Assembly: GCF_039540375.1 (NCBI RefSeq)
Contig: NZ_BAABEX010000007.1
Span: 310,001-374,000, forward strand
DNA: 64,000 bases
Origin: Acidovorax_G lacteus
Lineage (GTDB): Bacteria; Pseudomonadota; Gammaproteobacteria; Burkholderiales; Burkholderiaceae_C
Reading direction: 5' to 3'
In this document: piece after piece, positions 35,317 to 42,928 of the stretch
Position numbering within the stretch: the stretch's first letter is position 1
How the letters are laid out: each line of letters starts with the position of its first letter
Notes under the pieces: generated by a model
Told to the model about the DNA's origin: nothing
Database searches by the model: none
What the model saw: the letters and a program-made list of their open reading frames with translations, nothing else
Made by a program: the position numbers and the translations under genes

Positions 35317-35526
35317 GGAGGCATGGTACGCCCGGGTGGTAATTCCGCTCCGCACACACGCCTTTGTGAAACCTGGACCGTGTCCGCCGGATGCCGAGAG
35401 GGCCCCACCGGTCTGCAAAGGAGTCGGAGCATAGGCCTTGCACCTTTGCCGCAGCGCGTGCTGCGCGGCGACGCCCAGTTGGCGCGCAGGCTGTCGACGG
35501 GGTGCTGCGTGGGCTGCGCCTCGCAA

Positions 35527-35551
35527 CAAAAAACCCGGCGCAGGGCCGGGT
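35527..35551 (-). terminator. Rho-independent terminator after the NlpC/P60 gene
   Basis: On the minus strand, ACCCGGC pairs with GCCGGGT around a 5-base loop, followed by TTTTTTG. It lies 21 bases after the stop codon. Confidence 0.9.
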
Positions 35552-35572
35552 GGCTGCAGGGGCCGCAAGGGC

Positions 35573-36148
35573 TTACTGCGCGGCCGGGGCGGCCGATCCG
35601 GCTTCGGCCGTCACGCGTCGCGCACCGTCAAAGCGCCGCTGCCAGTAGGGCGTGCGCATGTCTTCCACGCGCACTTCGCCGCCGCTGCGGGGCGAGTGAA
35701 TGAATTTGTGGTCGCCCACATAGATGCCCACGTGGGAGAAGGTGCGGCGCATGGTGTTGAAGAACACCAGATCGCCCGGCTGCAATTCCTTGCGATCGAT
35801 CACCTGGGTGGAGGCTGCCTGCTGATCGGCCCGGCGCGGCAGCACGAGGCCCACCGTCTGTTCGTAAATGGCGCGCACAAAACCGCTGCAGTCAAAGCCG
35901 GTTTCCACGCTGTTGCCGCCGCGGCGGTAGGGCACTCCGAGAAAGCCCATCGCATGCACCACAAGGTCCGATGCCTGATGGGCCACGGTGGTAGCCCGGT
36001 CGGTCACGCTGTTGCGCATGTCCTGAAGCTGCGAAATCAGGCCCTTGTCGGCCAGCAGCTTTTCCATGTCGTCACCGGTGCCCGAAGCCGGGGCGGCCTG
36101 CGCCGCAGACGCGGCAGCCAGGAGTAGGGCGATGAACCAACGGGACAT
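35573..36148 (-). CDS. Exported NlpC/P60 cell-wall endopeptidase
   Basis: 191 residues. A signal peptide (MSRWFIALLLAAASAAQAA) precedes a short helical region and a C-terminal NlpC/P60 domain with catalytic C87 in TGFDCSGFVRAIY and H139 in RTFSHVGIYVG; the third polar residue would be the H in DHKFIHSP. The family cuts peptidoglycan stem peptides, so the site of action is the periplasm. The start is the ATG directly before the signal peptide; a 56-codon upstream open extension is ignored. It is divergent from the sugar dehydrogenase gene. Confidence 0.92.
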   Translation of the reverse strand: MSRWFIALLLAAASAAQAAPASGTGDDMEKLLADKGLISQLQDMRNSVTDRATTVAHQASDLVVHAMGFLGVPYRRGGNSVETGFDCSGFVRAIYEQTVGLVLPRRADQQAASTQVIDRKELQPGDLVFFNTMRRTFSHVGIYVGDHKFIHSPRSGGEVRVEDMRTPYWQRRFDGARRVTAEAGSAAPAAQ

Positions 36149-36285
36149 GGGGGCGGAGCGTACCACGGATGACGGTCGCGTCTGTAACATGGGCCCGCGG
36201 GGATGACGCAGGTCAGGCGAGCCGTCAAAACGCCCGCGCGCCGGGCGCAATGCCTGCGATGTGTCTGGCAACGATGGAGCACAAC

Positions 36286-37479
36286 ATGCAAGCGGTGAAT
36301 GATCAAGCAGGTTCACGGAGGCGCCGCCGGCAAGCCGCGCAGCGCGTGCGCGTGACGGCAGCCTTGGTGGGAGCCCTCATGAGCGCTGTAGCCCTGGCGC
36401 AGGAGCGGGAGGGCTCCGTCGCTGCTCCGGTGCGCCTGCAGACGGTGGCTCAGGGATTGGAGCACCCGTGGTCGCTGGCGTTTTTGCCCGGCGGGCGTTT
36501 TTTGGTGACCGAGCGCCCGGGCCGGCTGCGGGTGGTGGAGCCGGACGGCCGCCTGCGCGAGCCGGTGGCGGGTCTGCCCGCCGTTGCGGCGGCAGGGCAG
36601 GGTGGCTTGCTCGACGTGGCCCTGGACGTTGACTTCGAGCGCAACCGCCGTCTGTTCTTTTGTTTTGCCGAGCCGGATCCTGCAGGGTCTGCCAACGGAA
36701 CGGCACTCGCCAGCGCGCGCCTGTCGGACAACCTGCAGCGGCTGGAGCAAGTGCGGGTGGTCTTCCGCCAGGTGCCTAAGGTGCCCGGCGGACTGCATTT
36801 CGGCTGTCGCATCGTGCAGGCCCCCGGTGGCCTGTTGTGGCTGGCCTTGGGCGAGCGTTACCAGTACCGCGACAACGCCCAGCGCCTGGACAACCACCAC
36901 GGCAAGATTGTGCGCATCGCGCCCGACGGCAGCGTGCCCGCCGACAACCCCTTCCGCGGTCAGGCCGGTGCGCTGCCAGAGATCTGGAGCCTGGGCCACC
37001 GCAACCCCCAGGGTGCTGCGCTCGGCCCCGACGGGCGGCTGTGGATGCACGAGCACGGACCGCAGGGCGGTGATGAGGTCAACCGCCCTGAGCCCGGCCG
37101 CAACTACGGCTGGCCGCTGGTGACGTTTGGCGAGGAATACGGAGGCGGCCGCATCGGTCAGGGCAGCCAGCGTGCCGGGCTGGAGCCCCCGCTGCACCAG
37201 TGGACGCCGTCCATTGCGCCCTCGGGCATGGTGTGGGTGTCTGGTGAGCGTTACGCGGCCAGCTGGAAGGGCAGCCTGCTGGTAGGGTCGCTCAAGTTCG
37301 GCAGTCTGCACCGCCTTCAGTGGGACGGCACTCGCCTGGTGCGGGAAGAACGGGTGCTGCCCGCACGCCCGGGCGAGCGTATTCGCGATGTACGCCAGGG
37401 GCCGGATGGCTGGGTGTATCTGCTGACTGACAGCCCACAGGGCAAGTTGCAGCGGCTGGTGAACGGCGAAGGCTCTTGA
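36286..37479 (+). CDS. PQQ-dependent sugar dehydrogenase (soluble aldose dehydrogenase, YliI-like)
   Basis: 397 residues. An N-terminal Arg-rich export signal (about 1-38, ending SAVALAQE) is followed by a six-blade propeller of the GSDH family: GLEHPWSLAFLPGGRFLVTE, QGGLLDVALDVDF, HFGCRIV, ALGERYQYRDNAQ, SLGHRNPQGAAL, HEHGPQGGDEVN and YGWPLVTFGEEY. These include the histidine and glutamine residues used for catalysis and PQQ contact in relatives. It should oxidise aldose sugars in the periplasm if PQQ is available; no pqq genes are in this window. Three in-frame ATGs lie close together upstream of the signal; the one following GGAG is used. Confidence 0.88.
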   Translation: MQAVNDQAGSRRRRRQAAQRVRVTAALVGALMSAVALAQEREGSVAAPVRLQTVAQGLEHPWSLAFLPGGRFLVTERPGRLRVVEPDGRLREPVAGLPAVAAAGQGGLLDVALDVDFERNRRLFFCFAEPDPAGSANGTALASARLSDNLQRLEQVRVVFRQVPKVPGGLHFGCRIVQAPGGLLWLALGERYQYRDNAQRLDNHHGKIVRIAPDGSVPADNPFRGQAGALPEIWSLGHRNPQGAALGPDGRLWMHEHGPQGGDEVNRPEPGRNYGWPLVTFGEEYGGGRIGQGSQRAGLEPPLHQWTPSIAPSGMVWVSGERYAASWKGSLLVGSLKFGSLHRLQWDGTRLVREERVLPARPGERIRDVRQGPDGWVYLLTDSPQGKLQRLVNGEGS

Positions 37480-37525
37480 TGGAGGTCAAGCCGTTGCGCC
37501 GTGGTTTGGGTGTACCGTGGCTGCC

Positions 37526-39136
37526 ATGCCCGAGTTGACCGAGCCATCTCCATCCGGGGCGGCTGTGCCGCCTGCATCCGCCGATGCAACAGCCCCACCG
37601 CATCGCCTCCGCGTGCGGCGGGTGGCCATCGACACCTGGCGCGAAAACGTGGCCTACCTGCACCGCGACTGCGCGGTGTACCGGGCCGAGGGCTTTCAGG
37701 CACTGTCCAAGGTGGAGGTGCGGGCCAACGGCAACCGGGTGCTGGCCACGGTGAACGTCGTGGACGACACCGCCATCGTAGGCTGCGACGAACTGGGCCT
37801 GTCGGAGCAGGCCTTTGCGCTGCTGGGGGTGGAAGACGGCTACCACGTGGCCGTTTCGCAGGCCGAGCCGCCCGCCTCGATGCACGCGCTGTTTCGCAAG
37901 CTGGCCGGAGAGCGGCTGCGGCAGGACGACTTTCTTGCCATCATCCGCGACGTGGCCGGGCACCGGTACTCCAAGATCGAGCTCACCGCGTTTGTGGTCG
38001 CCTGTCACCGCGAGGAACTGGACCGCGAGGAGGTGTTCTTCCTGTCCGACGCGATGGTGAAGACCGGCCAGCGCCTGAACTGGCACGAGCCGCTGGTGGT
38101 GGACAAGCACTGCATCGGCGGGATTCCGGGTAACCGCACGACCATGCTGGTGGTGCCCATCGTGGCAGCGCACGGCCTGTTGTGTCCCAAAACCTCGTCG
38201 CGCGCCATCACTTCGCCCGCCGGTACGGCCGACACCATGGAGGTGCTGGCCAATGTGGAGCTGCCGCTGGATCGCCTGTCCGACATCGTGCGCGAGCACC
38301 GCGCCTGTCTGGCCTGGGGCGGCACGGCGGCGTTGTCGCCAGCCGACGACGTGCTCATTTCGGTGGAGCGGCCGCTCTCGATTGACTCGCCGGGGCAGAT
38401 GGTGGCGTCCATCCTGTCCAAGAAAGTGGCGGCCGGGGCCACGCATCTGGTACTCGACATTCCGATTGGCCCCACGGCCAAGGTGCGCTCCATGCCCGAC
38501 GCCCAGCGCCTGCGCCGTTTGTTTGAGTATGTGGCGCGCCGCATGGGCCTGGCGCTGGACGTGGTGATCACCGACGGCCGCCAGCCCATCGGCCGGGGCG
38601 TGGGGCCAGTGCTGGAGGCGCGTGACGTGATGCAGGTGCTGGAAAACGACCCCCACGCCCCGCAGGACCTGCGCCAGAAAGCCCTGCGCCTGGCGGGCCG
38701 CCTGCTCGAATGCCACCCCGACGTGCGCGGCGGCGATGGTTATGCGATTGCGCGGGACATCCTGGACTCCGGCCGGGCGCTGGCCAGCATGAACGCCCTG
38801 ATTGCGGCCCAAGGGGCGCGGGGGTTTGACCACCGCGCCCCCAAGCTCGGGCGGCTGGTGCTGGAGGTGCGGGCTCAGACGGCGGGCACCGTGGCGGGCA
38901 TCGACAACTACCAGATCGCACGCATCGCGCGACTGGCCGGTGCGCCCAAGGTACAGGGCGCAGGCGTGGATCTGTGCCGCAAGCTGGGCGACGCCGTGGC
39001 CGCTGGCGACCTGCTGTACCGCGTGCACGCTGAATATCCGGCCGACCTCGAATTTGCCCGCCAGGCCTGTGCCCGAGACAACGCCTACCGGCTGGGCGAG
39101 GCAGCCGACGTGCCGCATGTGTTTGTGGAGTTCTGA
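37526..39136 (+). CDS. AMP phosphorylase/thymidine phosphorylase family enzyme
   Basis: 536 residues, close to archaeal AMP phosphorylases (about 500) and longer than DeoA (about 440). Residues about 30-110 form the extra N-terminal domain of the AMP-phosphorylase type. The phosphate and nucleotide loops read DKHCIGGIPGNRTTM (about 193-207) and KTSSRAITSPAGTADTMEVL (about 222-241), matching the AMP-phosphorylase pattern rather than DeoA, whose loop is DKHSTGG. The predicted reaction is nucleoside 5'-monophosphate plus phosphate to base plus ribose-1,5-bisphosphate; databases usually call such bacterial proteins putative thymidine phosphorylase. A PRPP-synthetase-like gene starts two bases after the stop. 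Confidence 0.85.
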   Translation: MPELTEPSPSGAAVPPASADATAPPHRLRVRRVAIDTWRENVAYLHRDCAVYRAEGFQALSKVEVRANGNRVLATVNVVDDTAIVGCDELGLSEQAFALLGVEDGYHVAVSQAEPPASMHALFRKLAGERLRQDDFLAIIRDVAGHRYSKIELTAFVVACHREELDREEVFFLSDAMVKTGQRLNWHEPLVVDKHCIGGIPGNRTTMLVVPIVAAHGLLCPKTSSRAITSPAGTADTMEVLANVELPLDRLSDIVREHRACLAWGGTAALSPADDVLISVERPLSIDSPGQMVASILSKKVAAGATHLVLDIPIGPTAKVRSMPDAQRLRRLFEYVARRMGLALDVVITDGRQPIGRGVGPVLEARDVMQVLENDPHAPQDLRQKALRLAGRLLECHPDVRGGDGYAIARDILDSGRALASMNALIAAQGARGFDHRAPKLGRLVLEVRAQTAGTVAGIDNYQIARIARLAGAPKVQGAGVDLCRKLGDAVAAGDLLYRVHAEYPADLEFARQACARDNAYRLGEAADVPHVFVEF

Positions 39137-39138
39137 GC

Positions 39139-40050
39139 ATGCCCGCTGCCGCCCCCTGGCTGCTGTACTTTGACGACGAGGCCGCGCCCGCCCAGCGGCT
39201 GGCCGACGCGGCCGGGCTCACGGCCCGGGCCATCGAGCGCCACCGCTTTCCTGACGGCGAATGGCGCATTCGGCTGCCGCTGGATGCCGCGGGCCATCTG
39301 CCCGCGCGCGCCGTGCTGCTGCGCAGCCTGCACACCCCCAACGAAAAGCTCATCGAGCTGCTGCTGGCTGCACGCACCGCGCGCAGCCTGGGCGTGCAGC
39401 ACCTCACACTGGTGGCGCCGTACCTGGCCTACATGCGGCAGGACATGGCCTTTGAGCCCGGCCAGGCCGTGAGCCAGCGCATTGTGGGCGCCTGGCTGGC
39501 CGAGCTGTTCGACGCCGCCATCACCGTCGACCCACACCTGCACCGCGTAGCCACGCTGGGCGAGGCATTGCCACTGGCCCAGGCCGTGGTGGTCAGCGCC
39601 GCGCCCGCGCTGGGCCGGCTGGCAGCGGCCCAGCGCCCGGGCTGTGTGCTGGTGGGGCCCGATGGTGAATCGGCCCAGTGGGTGGCGCAGGCCGCGGCAG
39701 CGGCGGGGCTGGCACACGCCGTGTGCACCAAAGAGCGTCTGGGCGACCGCGAGGTGCGCATCGCGCTGCCGCCCGGCGTGGCCGTGCAGGGACGCCCGGT
39801 GGTGCTGCTGGACGACATGGCCAGTACCGGCCGCACACTGGCGCTGGCCGCCCGTCTGCTGCGCCAGGCTGGGGCCACCTCGGTGGATGTGGCCGTCACC
39901 CATGCGTTGATGGGGGGTGACGCCTGGGCGCAGTTGCAGCAGTCGGGCATCGGTACGCTCTGGAGCACCGACTGCGTGCCGCACGGGAGCAACGCCGTGA
40001 ACATGGCCCCCGACCTGGCCGCCGCGCTGCGCTCCATCGGCGCGGCTTGA
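39139..40050 (+). CDS. Ribose-phosphate diphosphokinase-like protein (divergent PRPP synthetase)
   Basis: 303 residues. Motifs of the PRPP synthetase fold: RHRFPDGEWRIRLP near 34-47, APYLAYMRQDMAFEPGQAVS about 94-113, DPHLHR, the flexible-loop KER in CTKERLGDREVRI, and the PRPP loop VVLLDDMASTGRTLAL (about 219-234). It is shorter and more divergent than housekeeping Prs, closer to the archaeal class III type. The coupling to an AMP-phosphorylase-like gene suggests nucleotide salvage: it may make PRPP from ribose-5-phosphate, or perhaps act on ribose-1,5-bisphosphate. The latter is only an inference from context. Confidence 0.82.
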   Translation: MPAAAPWLLYFDDEAAPAQRLADAAGLTARAIERHRFPDGEWRIRLPLDAAGHLPARAVLLRSLHTPNEKLIELLLAARTARSLGVQHLTLVAPYLAYMRQDMAFEPGQAVSQRIVGAWLAELFDAAITVDPHLHRVATLGEALPLAQAVVVSAAPALGRLAAAQRPGCVLVGPDGESAQWVAQAAAAAGLAHAVCTKERLGDREVRIALPPGVAVQGRPVVLLDDMASTGRTLALAARLLRQAGATSVDVAVTHALMGGDAWAQLQQSGIGTLWSTDCVPHGSNAVNMAPDLAAALRSIGAA

Positions 40051-40115
40051 GCGGCTGCCCTGGCCGGCCCTGCGACAATCGCAGGCTTTGAACGAACGCT
40101 TTTGCCGGATCTGCC

Positions 40116-40718
40116 ATGCTGCTCGACGCCTCTGAATCCCAACTCGTGCTGGTCGATTACCAGGAACGCCTGATGCCAGCCATTCAGGGCGGGGCCGAGG
40201 TGCTGGCCAACGCGCGCAAGCTGGCTGCGGGTGCCCAGTGGCTCGACGTGCCGGTGTGGGGCACCGAGCAGAACCCTTCGCGCCTCGGGCCCAACGACGC
40301 CGCAGTGCGCGCCGTCTGCCGCAAGACCCTGGCCAAGATGCATTTCAGCGCGGTGGAAGAAGGCCTGGCCGAATGGCTGCGCCCTCCGGCCAAGCCCCAG
40401 GGCGGCAACGCCCGCAGCCTGCCACGCCACCTGCAAAAGCCTGCCCAGCCACAAAACGAGCGCGGCGCCATCGTCATCGCAGGCTGCGAAGCCCATGTGT
40501 GCCTGCTGCAGACGGCGCTCGATTTGCTGGAGGACGAGTTCGAGGTCTGGGTTGTGACCGACGCCTGTGGGTCGCGCACCGAACGCAACCGCGACGCGGC
40601 CTTTGACCGCCTGGCCGGTGCCGGTGCAGAGCTGGTGACCACCGAAATGGTGCTGTTCGAATGGATGCGCTCGTGCGAGCACCCGGCCTTCAAGGACGTG
40701 CTTGCGCTCGTCAAATAA
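40116..40718 (+). CDS. Isochorismatase-fold cysteine hydrolase
   Basis: 200 residues. The catalytic triad of the family is visible: D14 in LVLVDYQERL, lysine in CRKTLAKMHFSA near 72, and cysteine in VIAGCEAHVCLLQTALDL near 125. It is most like YcaC-type hydrolases. An insertion of about 20 residues rich in Pro/Gln (PPAKPQGGNARSLPRHLQKP) between the lysine and the cysteine regions is unusual. The substrate is unknown. It follows the PRPP-like gene by 65 bases on the same strand and might belong to the same unit. Confidence 0.85.
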   Translation: MLLDASESQLVLVDYQERLMPAIQGGAEVLANARKLAAGAQWLDVPVWGTEQNPSRLGPNDAAVRAVCRKTLAKMHFSAVEEGLAEWLRPPAKPQGGNARSLPRHLQKPAQPQNERGAIVIAGCEAHVCLLQTALDLLEDEFEVWVVTDACGSRTERNRDAAFDRLAGAGAELVTTEMVLFEWMRSCEHPAFKDVLALVK

Positions 40719-40912
40719 TTGATATCAATGATTAAAGTGATGATTTTAGGGTTTGGATCGTGGAGTGATCGAAGCGCCAAATGACGTCGATAACGCTTTC
40801 ATCTGGTTTTAAAAGGAGCGTTTTCCCGAACAGAAGTCGTGTAGCCAGTCGTTCGCTAGGGTTTTTGTAAATCGATAAATTTGCGAGTCATGTTCAACGC
40901 CAGGAGGCGAGG

Positions 40913-42580
40913 ATGTGGCTGCAAACATTCAGCGGTGCGCGGGCCCTGGAGGCGCTGCGCCAGTCCATCGATGCGGTGGTGTGCATCGACCATCGCAACC
41001 GGGTCACCTTCTACAACGCGGCGGCTGAGCGCCTGTGGGGCTACACGCCGGACGAAGTGCTCGGACACAACGTGCGCATGCTCGTGCCGATGGAGCATCG
41101 CGAGCACCACGATGGCTATGTGAACCGCCATCGCAGTACCGGGCAGAACCGCATTGTGGGCACGTTCCGGGAAGTGCAGTTGCACACCAAGGGCGGACAG
41201 CGCATCTGGGTGTCCTTGGCGCTGAATCAGACGCGTCTGTGGGGGCGAACCGGATACACCGCGATCGTGCGCGACATCAGCGCCGAACGCGAAGCCCGGG
41301 AGATGGTGACCCAGACCCTGGAGCAGGCGATTGATGCCGTGGTCACGATTGATGAGAACAACTGTGTCACGGCCTTCAACGCGGCAGCCGAAAGACTGTG
41401 GGGGTACGCGCGCAGCGAGGTGATCGGGCGCAACGTCAAGATGCTGGTGCCCCACGCGATTCAGTCGCACCATGACCGCTACGTGGACGCCAACCGTTCG
41501 ACCGGGCAGGACAAGATCGTGGGCACCAGCCGAGAAGTCCGCATCGAGCGCAAGGACGGCAGCAGCCTCTGGGGTGTGCTGTCGCTCTCCAAAGTGCGTC
41601 TTGATGGCCGCATCATCTACACCGCCTTCGTCAAAGACGTCACGGAGCAGGTGCTGCAACGTGAGCAGAACCAGCGCCTGTCGATGGTGGCCAACGGCAC
41701 CGACAACGCGGTGCTGATCACCAGCGCCAGCGGGTTGCTTGAATACGCGAACCCCGGGTTCGAGCGGATGTTTGGTGTGCAAGGCGAATCCCTGGCAGGC
41801 CGTCGCCCCTGGGACGTGGTGCGGGGGCCATTGACCGACAGCGCCACTCTCCAGCGCCTGGACGAAGCCATGGCAGCTGGCCGGCCGTTCGAAGCGGAGG
41901 TCGTGTTGCACCGCGCGGATGGCGAGCCGCTGTGGGTGTCGTTGACGGTCAATGCGGTCGCAGGTGCCGATGGATCGGCCCCGCGTTGTGTGTGCGTCAT
42001 GGCCAACATCACCCGCACCAAGATGGCCTCGCTGGAGTACGACGTCCGCCTGCGGGCGATTGGCGAGTCCACCTGCCTGTTCGACACCGATTTGCAGGGC
42101 AGGCCGATGTCCGCAAGCCCGGCGCTGCTGCGGCGCATGCAGGTCCAGGGACTTGATGAGATCCGGCAGGCTCTTGCACATGCGGTCTCGCAGGTGTTGA
42201 CCCCGGAGGTCTCGAACCGCTTGCAGCAGGGACAGCAAGAACAGGTTCAGATACAGATTCCGCGGGCCGACGGCGCATCCCTCGTGCTCGACGCGGTGGT
42301 CAGCCCGGTGCGCAACATGCATGCGGTGGTGGAGCGTCTGGTGGTGTTTGGCCACGACCAGACCGATCAAAAGGAGATGCTGCAGCGCATTGCAGACATC
42401 GTGTCCACCATCAATGCGATTTCAATGCAGACGAATCTGCTGTCGCTCAATGCCGCCATCGAAGCGGCGCGTGCGGGCGAAGCGGGCCGTGGCTTTGCCG
42501 TGGTGGCCAGCGAAGTACGGAGTCTGGCCAGCAAGACATCGATGTCTGCGCGCGAAATCGCCGCCATGCTGCAGCGCTGA
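40913..42580 (+). CDS. Soluble PAS-PAS-PAS chemoreceptor-like protein with a minimal signalling tip
   Basis: 555 residues with no membrane segment. Two closely similar PAS domains (IDAVVCIDHRNRVTFYNAAA near 17 and IDAVVTIDENNCVTAFNAAA near 138) are followed by a third PAS (about 260-370) and a degenerate PAS-like region. The C-terminus is a very short receptor signalling hairpin (ISMQTNLLSLNAAIEAARAG...GRGFAVVASEVRSLA) of about 70 residues instead of 250 or more. There are no methylation helices. The layout recalls cytoplasmic PAS receptors such as BdlA. An AGGAGG ribosome site lies just before the ATG. Confidence 0.88.
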   Translation: MWLQTFSGARALEALRQSIDAVVCIDHRNRVTFYNAAAERLWGYTPDEVLGHNVRMLVPMEHREHHDGYVNRHRSTGQNRIVGTFREVQLHTKGGQRIWVSLALNQTRLWGRTGYTAIVRDISAEREAREMVTQTLEQAIDAVVTIDENNCVTAFNAAAERLWGYARSEVIGRNVKMLVPHAIQSHHDRYVDANRSTGQDKIVGTSREVRIERKDGSSLWGVLSLSKVRLDGRIIYTAFVKDVTEQVLQREQNQRLSMVANGTDNAVLITSASGLLEYANPGFERMFGVQGESLAGRRPWDVVRGPLTDSATLQRLDEAMAAGRPFEAEVVLHRADGEPLWVSLTVNAVAGADGSAPRCVCVMANITRTKMASLEYDVRLRAIGESTCLFDTDLQGRPMSASPALLRRMQVQGLDEIRQALAHAVSQVLTPEVSNRLQQGQQEQVQIQIPRADGASLVLDAVVSPVRNMHAVVERLVVFGHDQTDQKEMLQRIADIVSTINAISMQTNLLSLNAAIEAARAGEAGRGFAVVASEVRSLASKTSMSAREIAAMLQR

Positions 42581-42928
42581 GCGGGCGACCACGCTCTGTG
42601 TGCCGCGTGGGTCTTGGGGAGCGTCCGTGGCCCGTGTCTGCCCGGGGCGCTCACACAGGATGGCGAGTGGCGCCGCTGCTGTTCGGAAGGCTGCAACCGC
42701 CGCGCCGCTGCCTTTGGCCTGTGCCTTGCGCGCAGCTCGCACGGCAAGGCTTGACCGTTCGCTCTCCGTCCATCGGCCGGGCCGGGCGGTCATTGGTCGC
42801 CTTTCAGCGCGCGTTGACCGGCGCGCACAGCACTGCCAGCGTCAGCTTGCAGCAAGCCCGTGATGAATAATTATGAATTCTGAAAGGCTTGCACGGCAGG
42901 CTGCGAGAGAGACCCGAGGAGACACCCC
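42581..42928. other. Intergenic stretch upstream of prpE
   Basis: 348 bases without a supported gene. The last 90 bases are AT-rich and should hold the prpE promoter; they contain the inverted repeat GCAAGCC ... GGCTTGC spaced by 26 bases. A GAGGAGA ribosome site precedes prpE. The first 250 bases show nothing recognisable. Confidence 0.5.

Noticed and set aside
37526..39136. Ordinary thymidine phosphorylase DeoA
   Set aside because: The phosphate loop, the serine-rich loop and the extra N-terminal domain match the AMP-phosphorylase type; thymidine activity is not excluded but is less likely.
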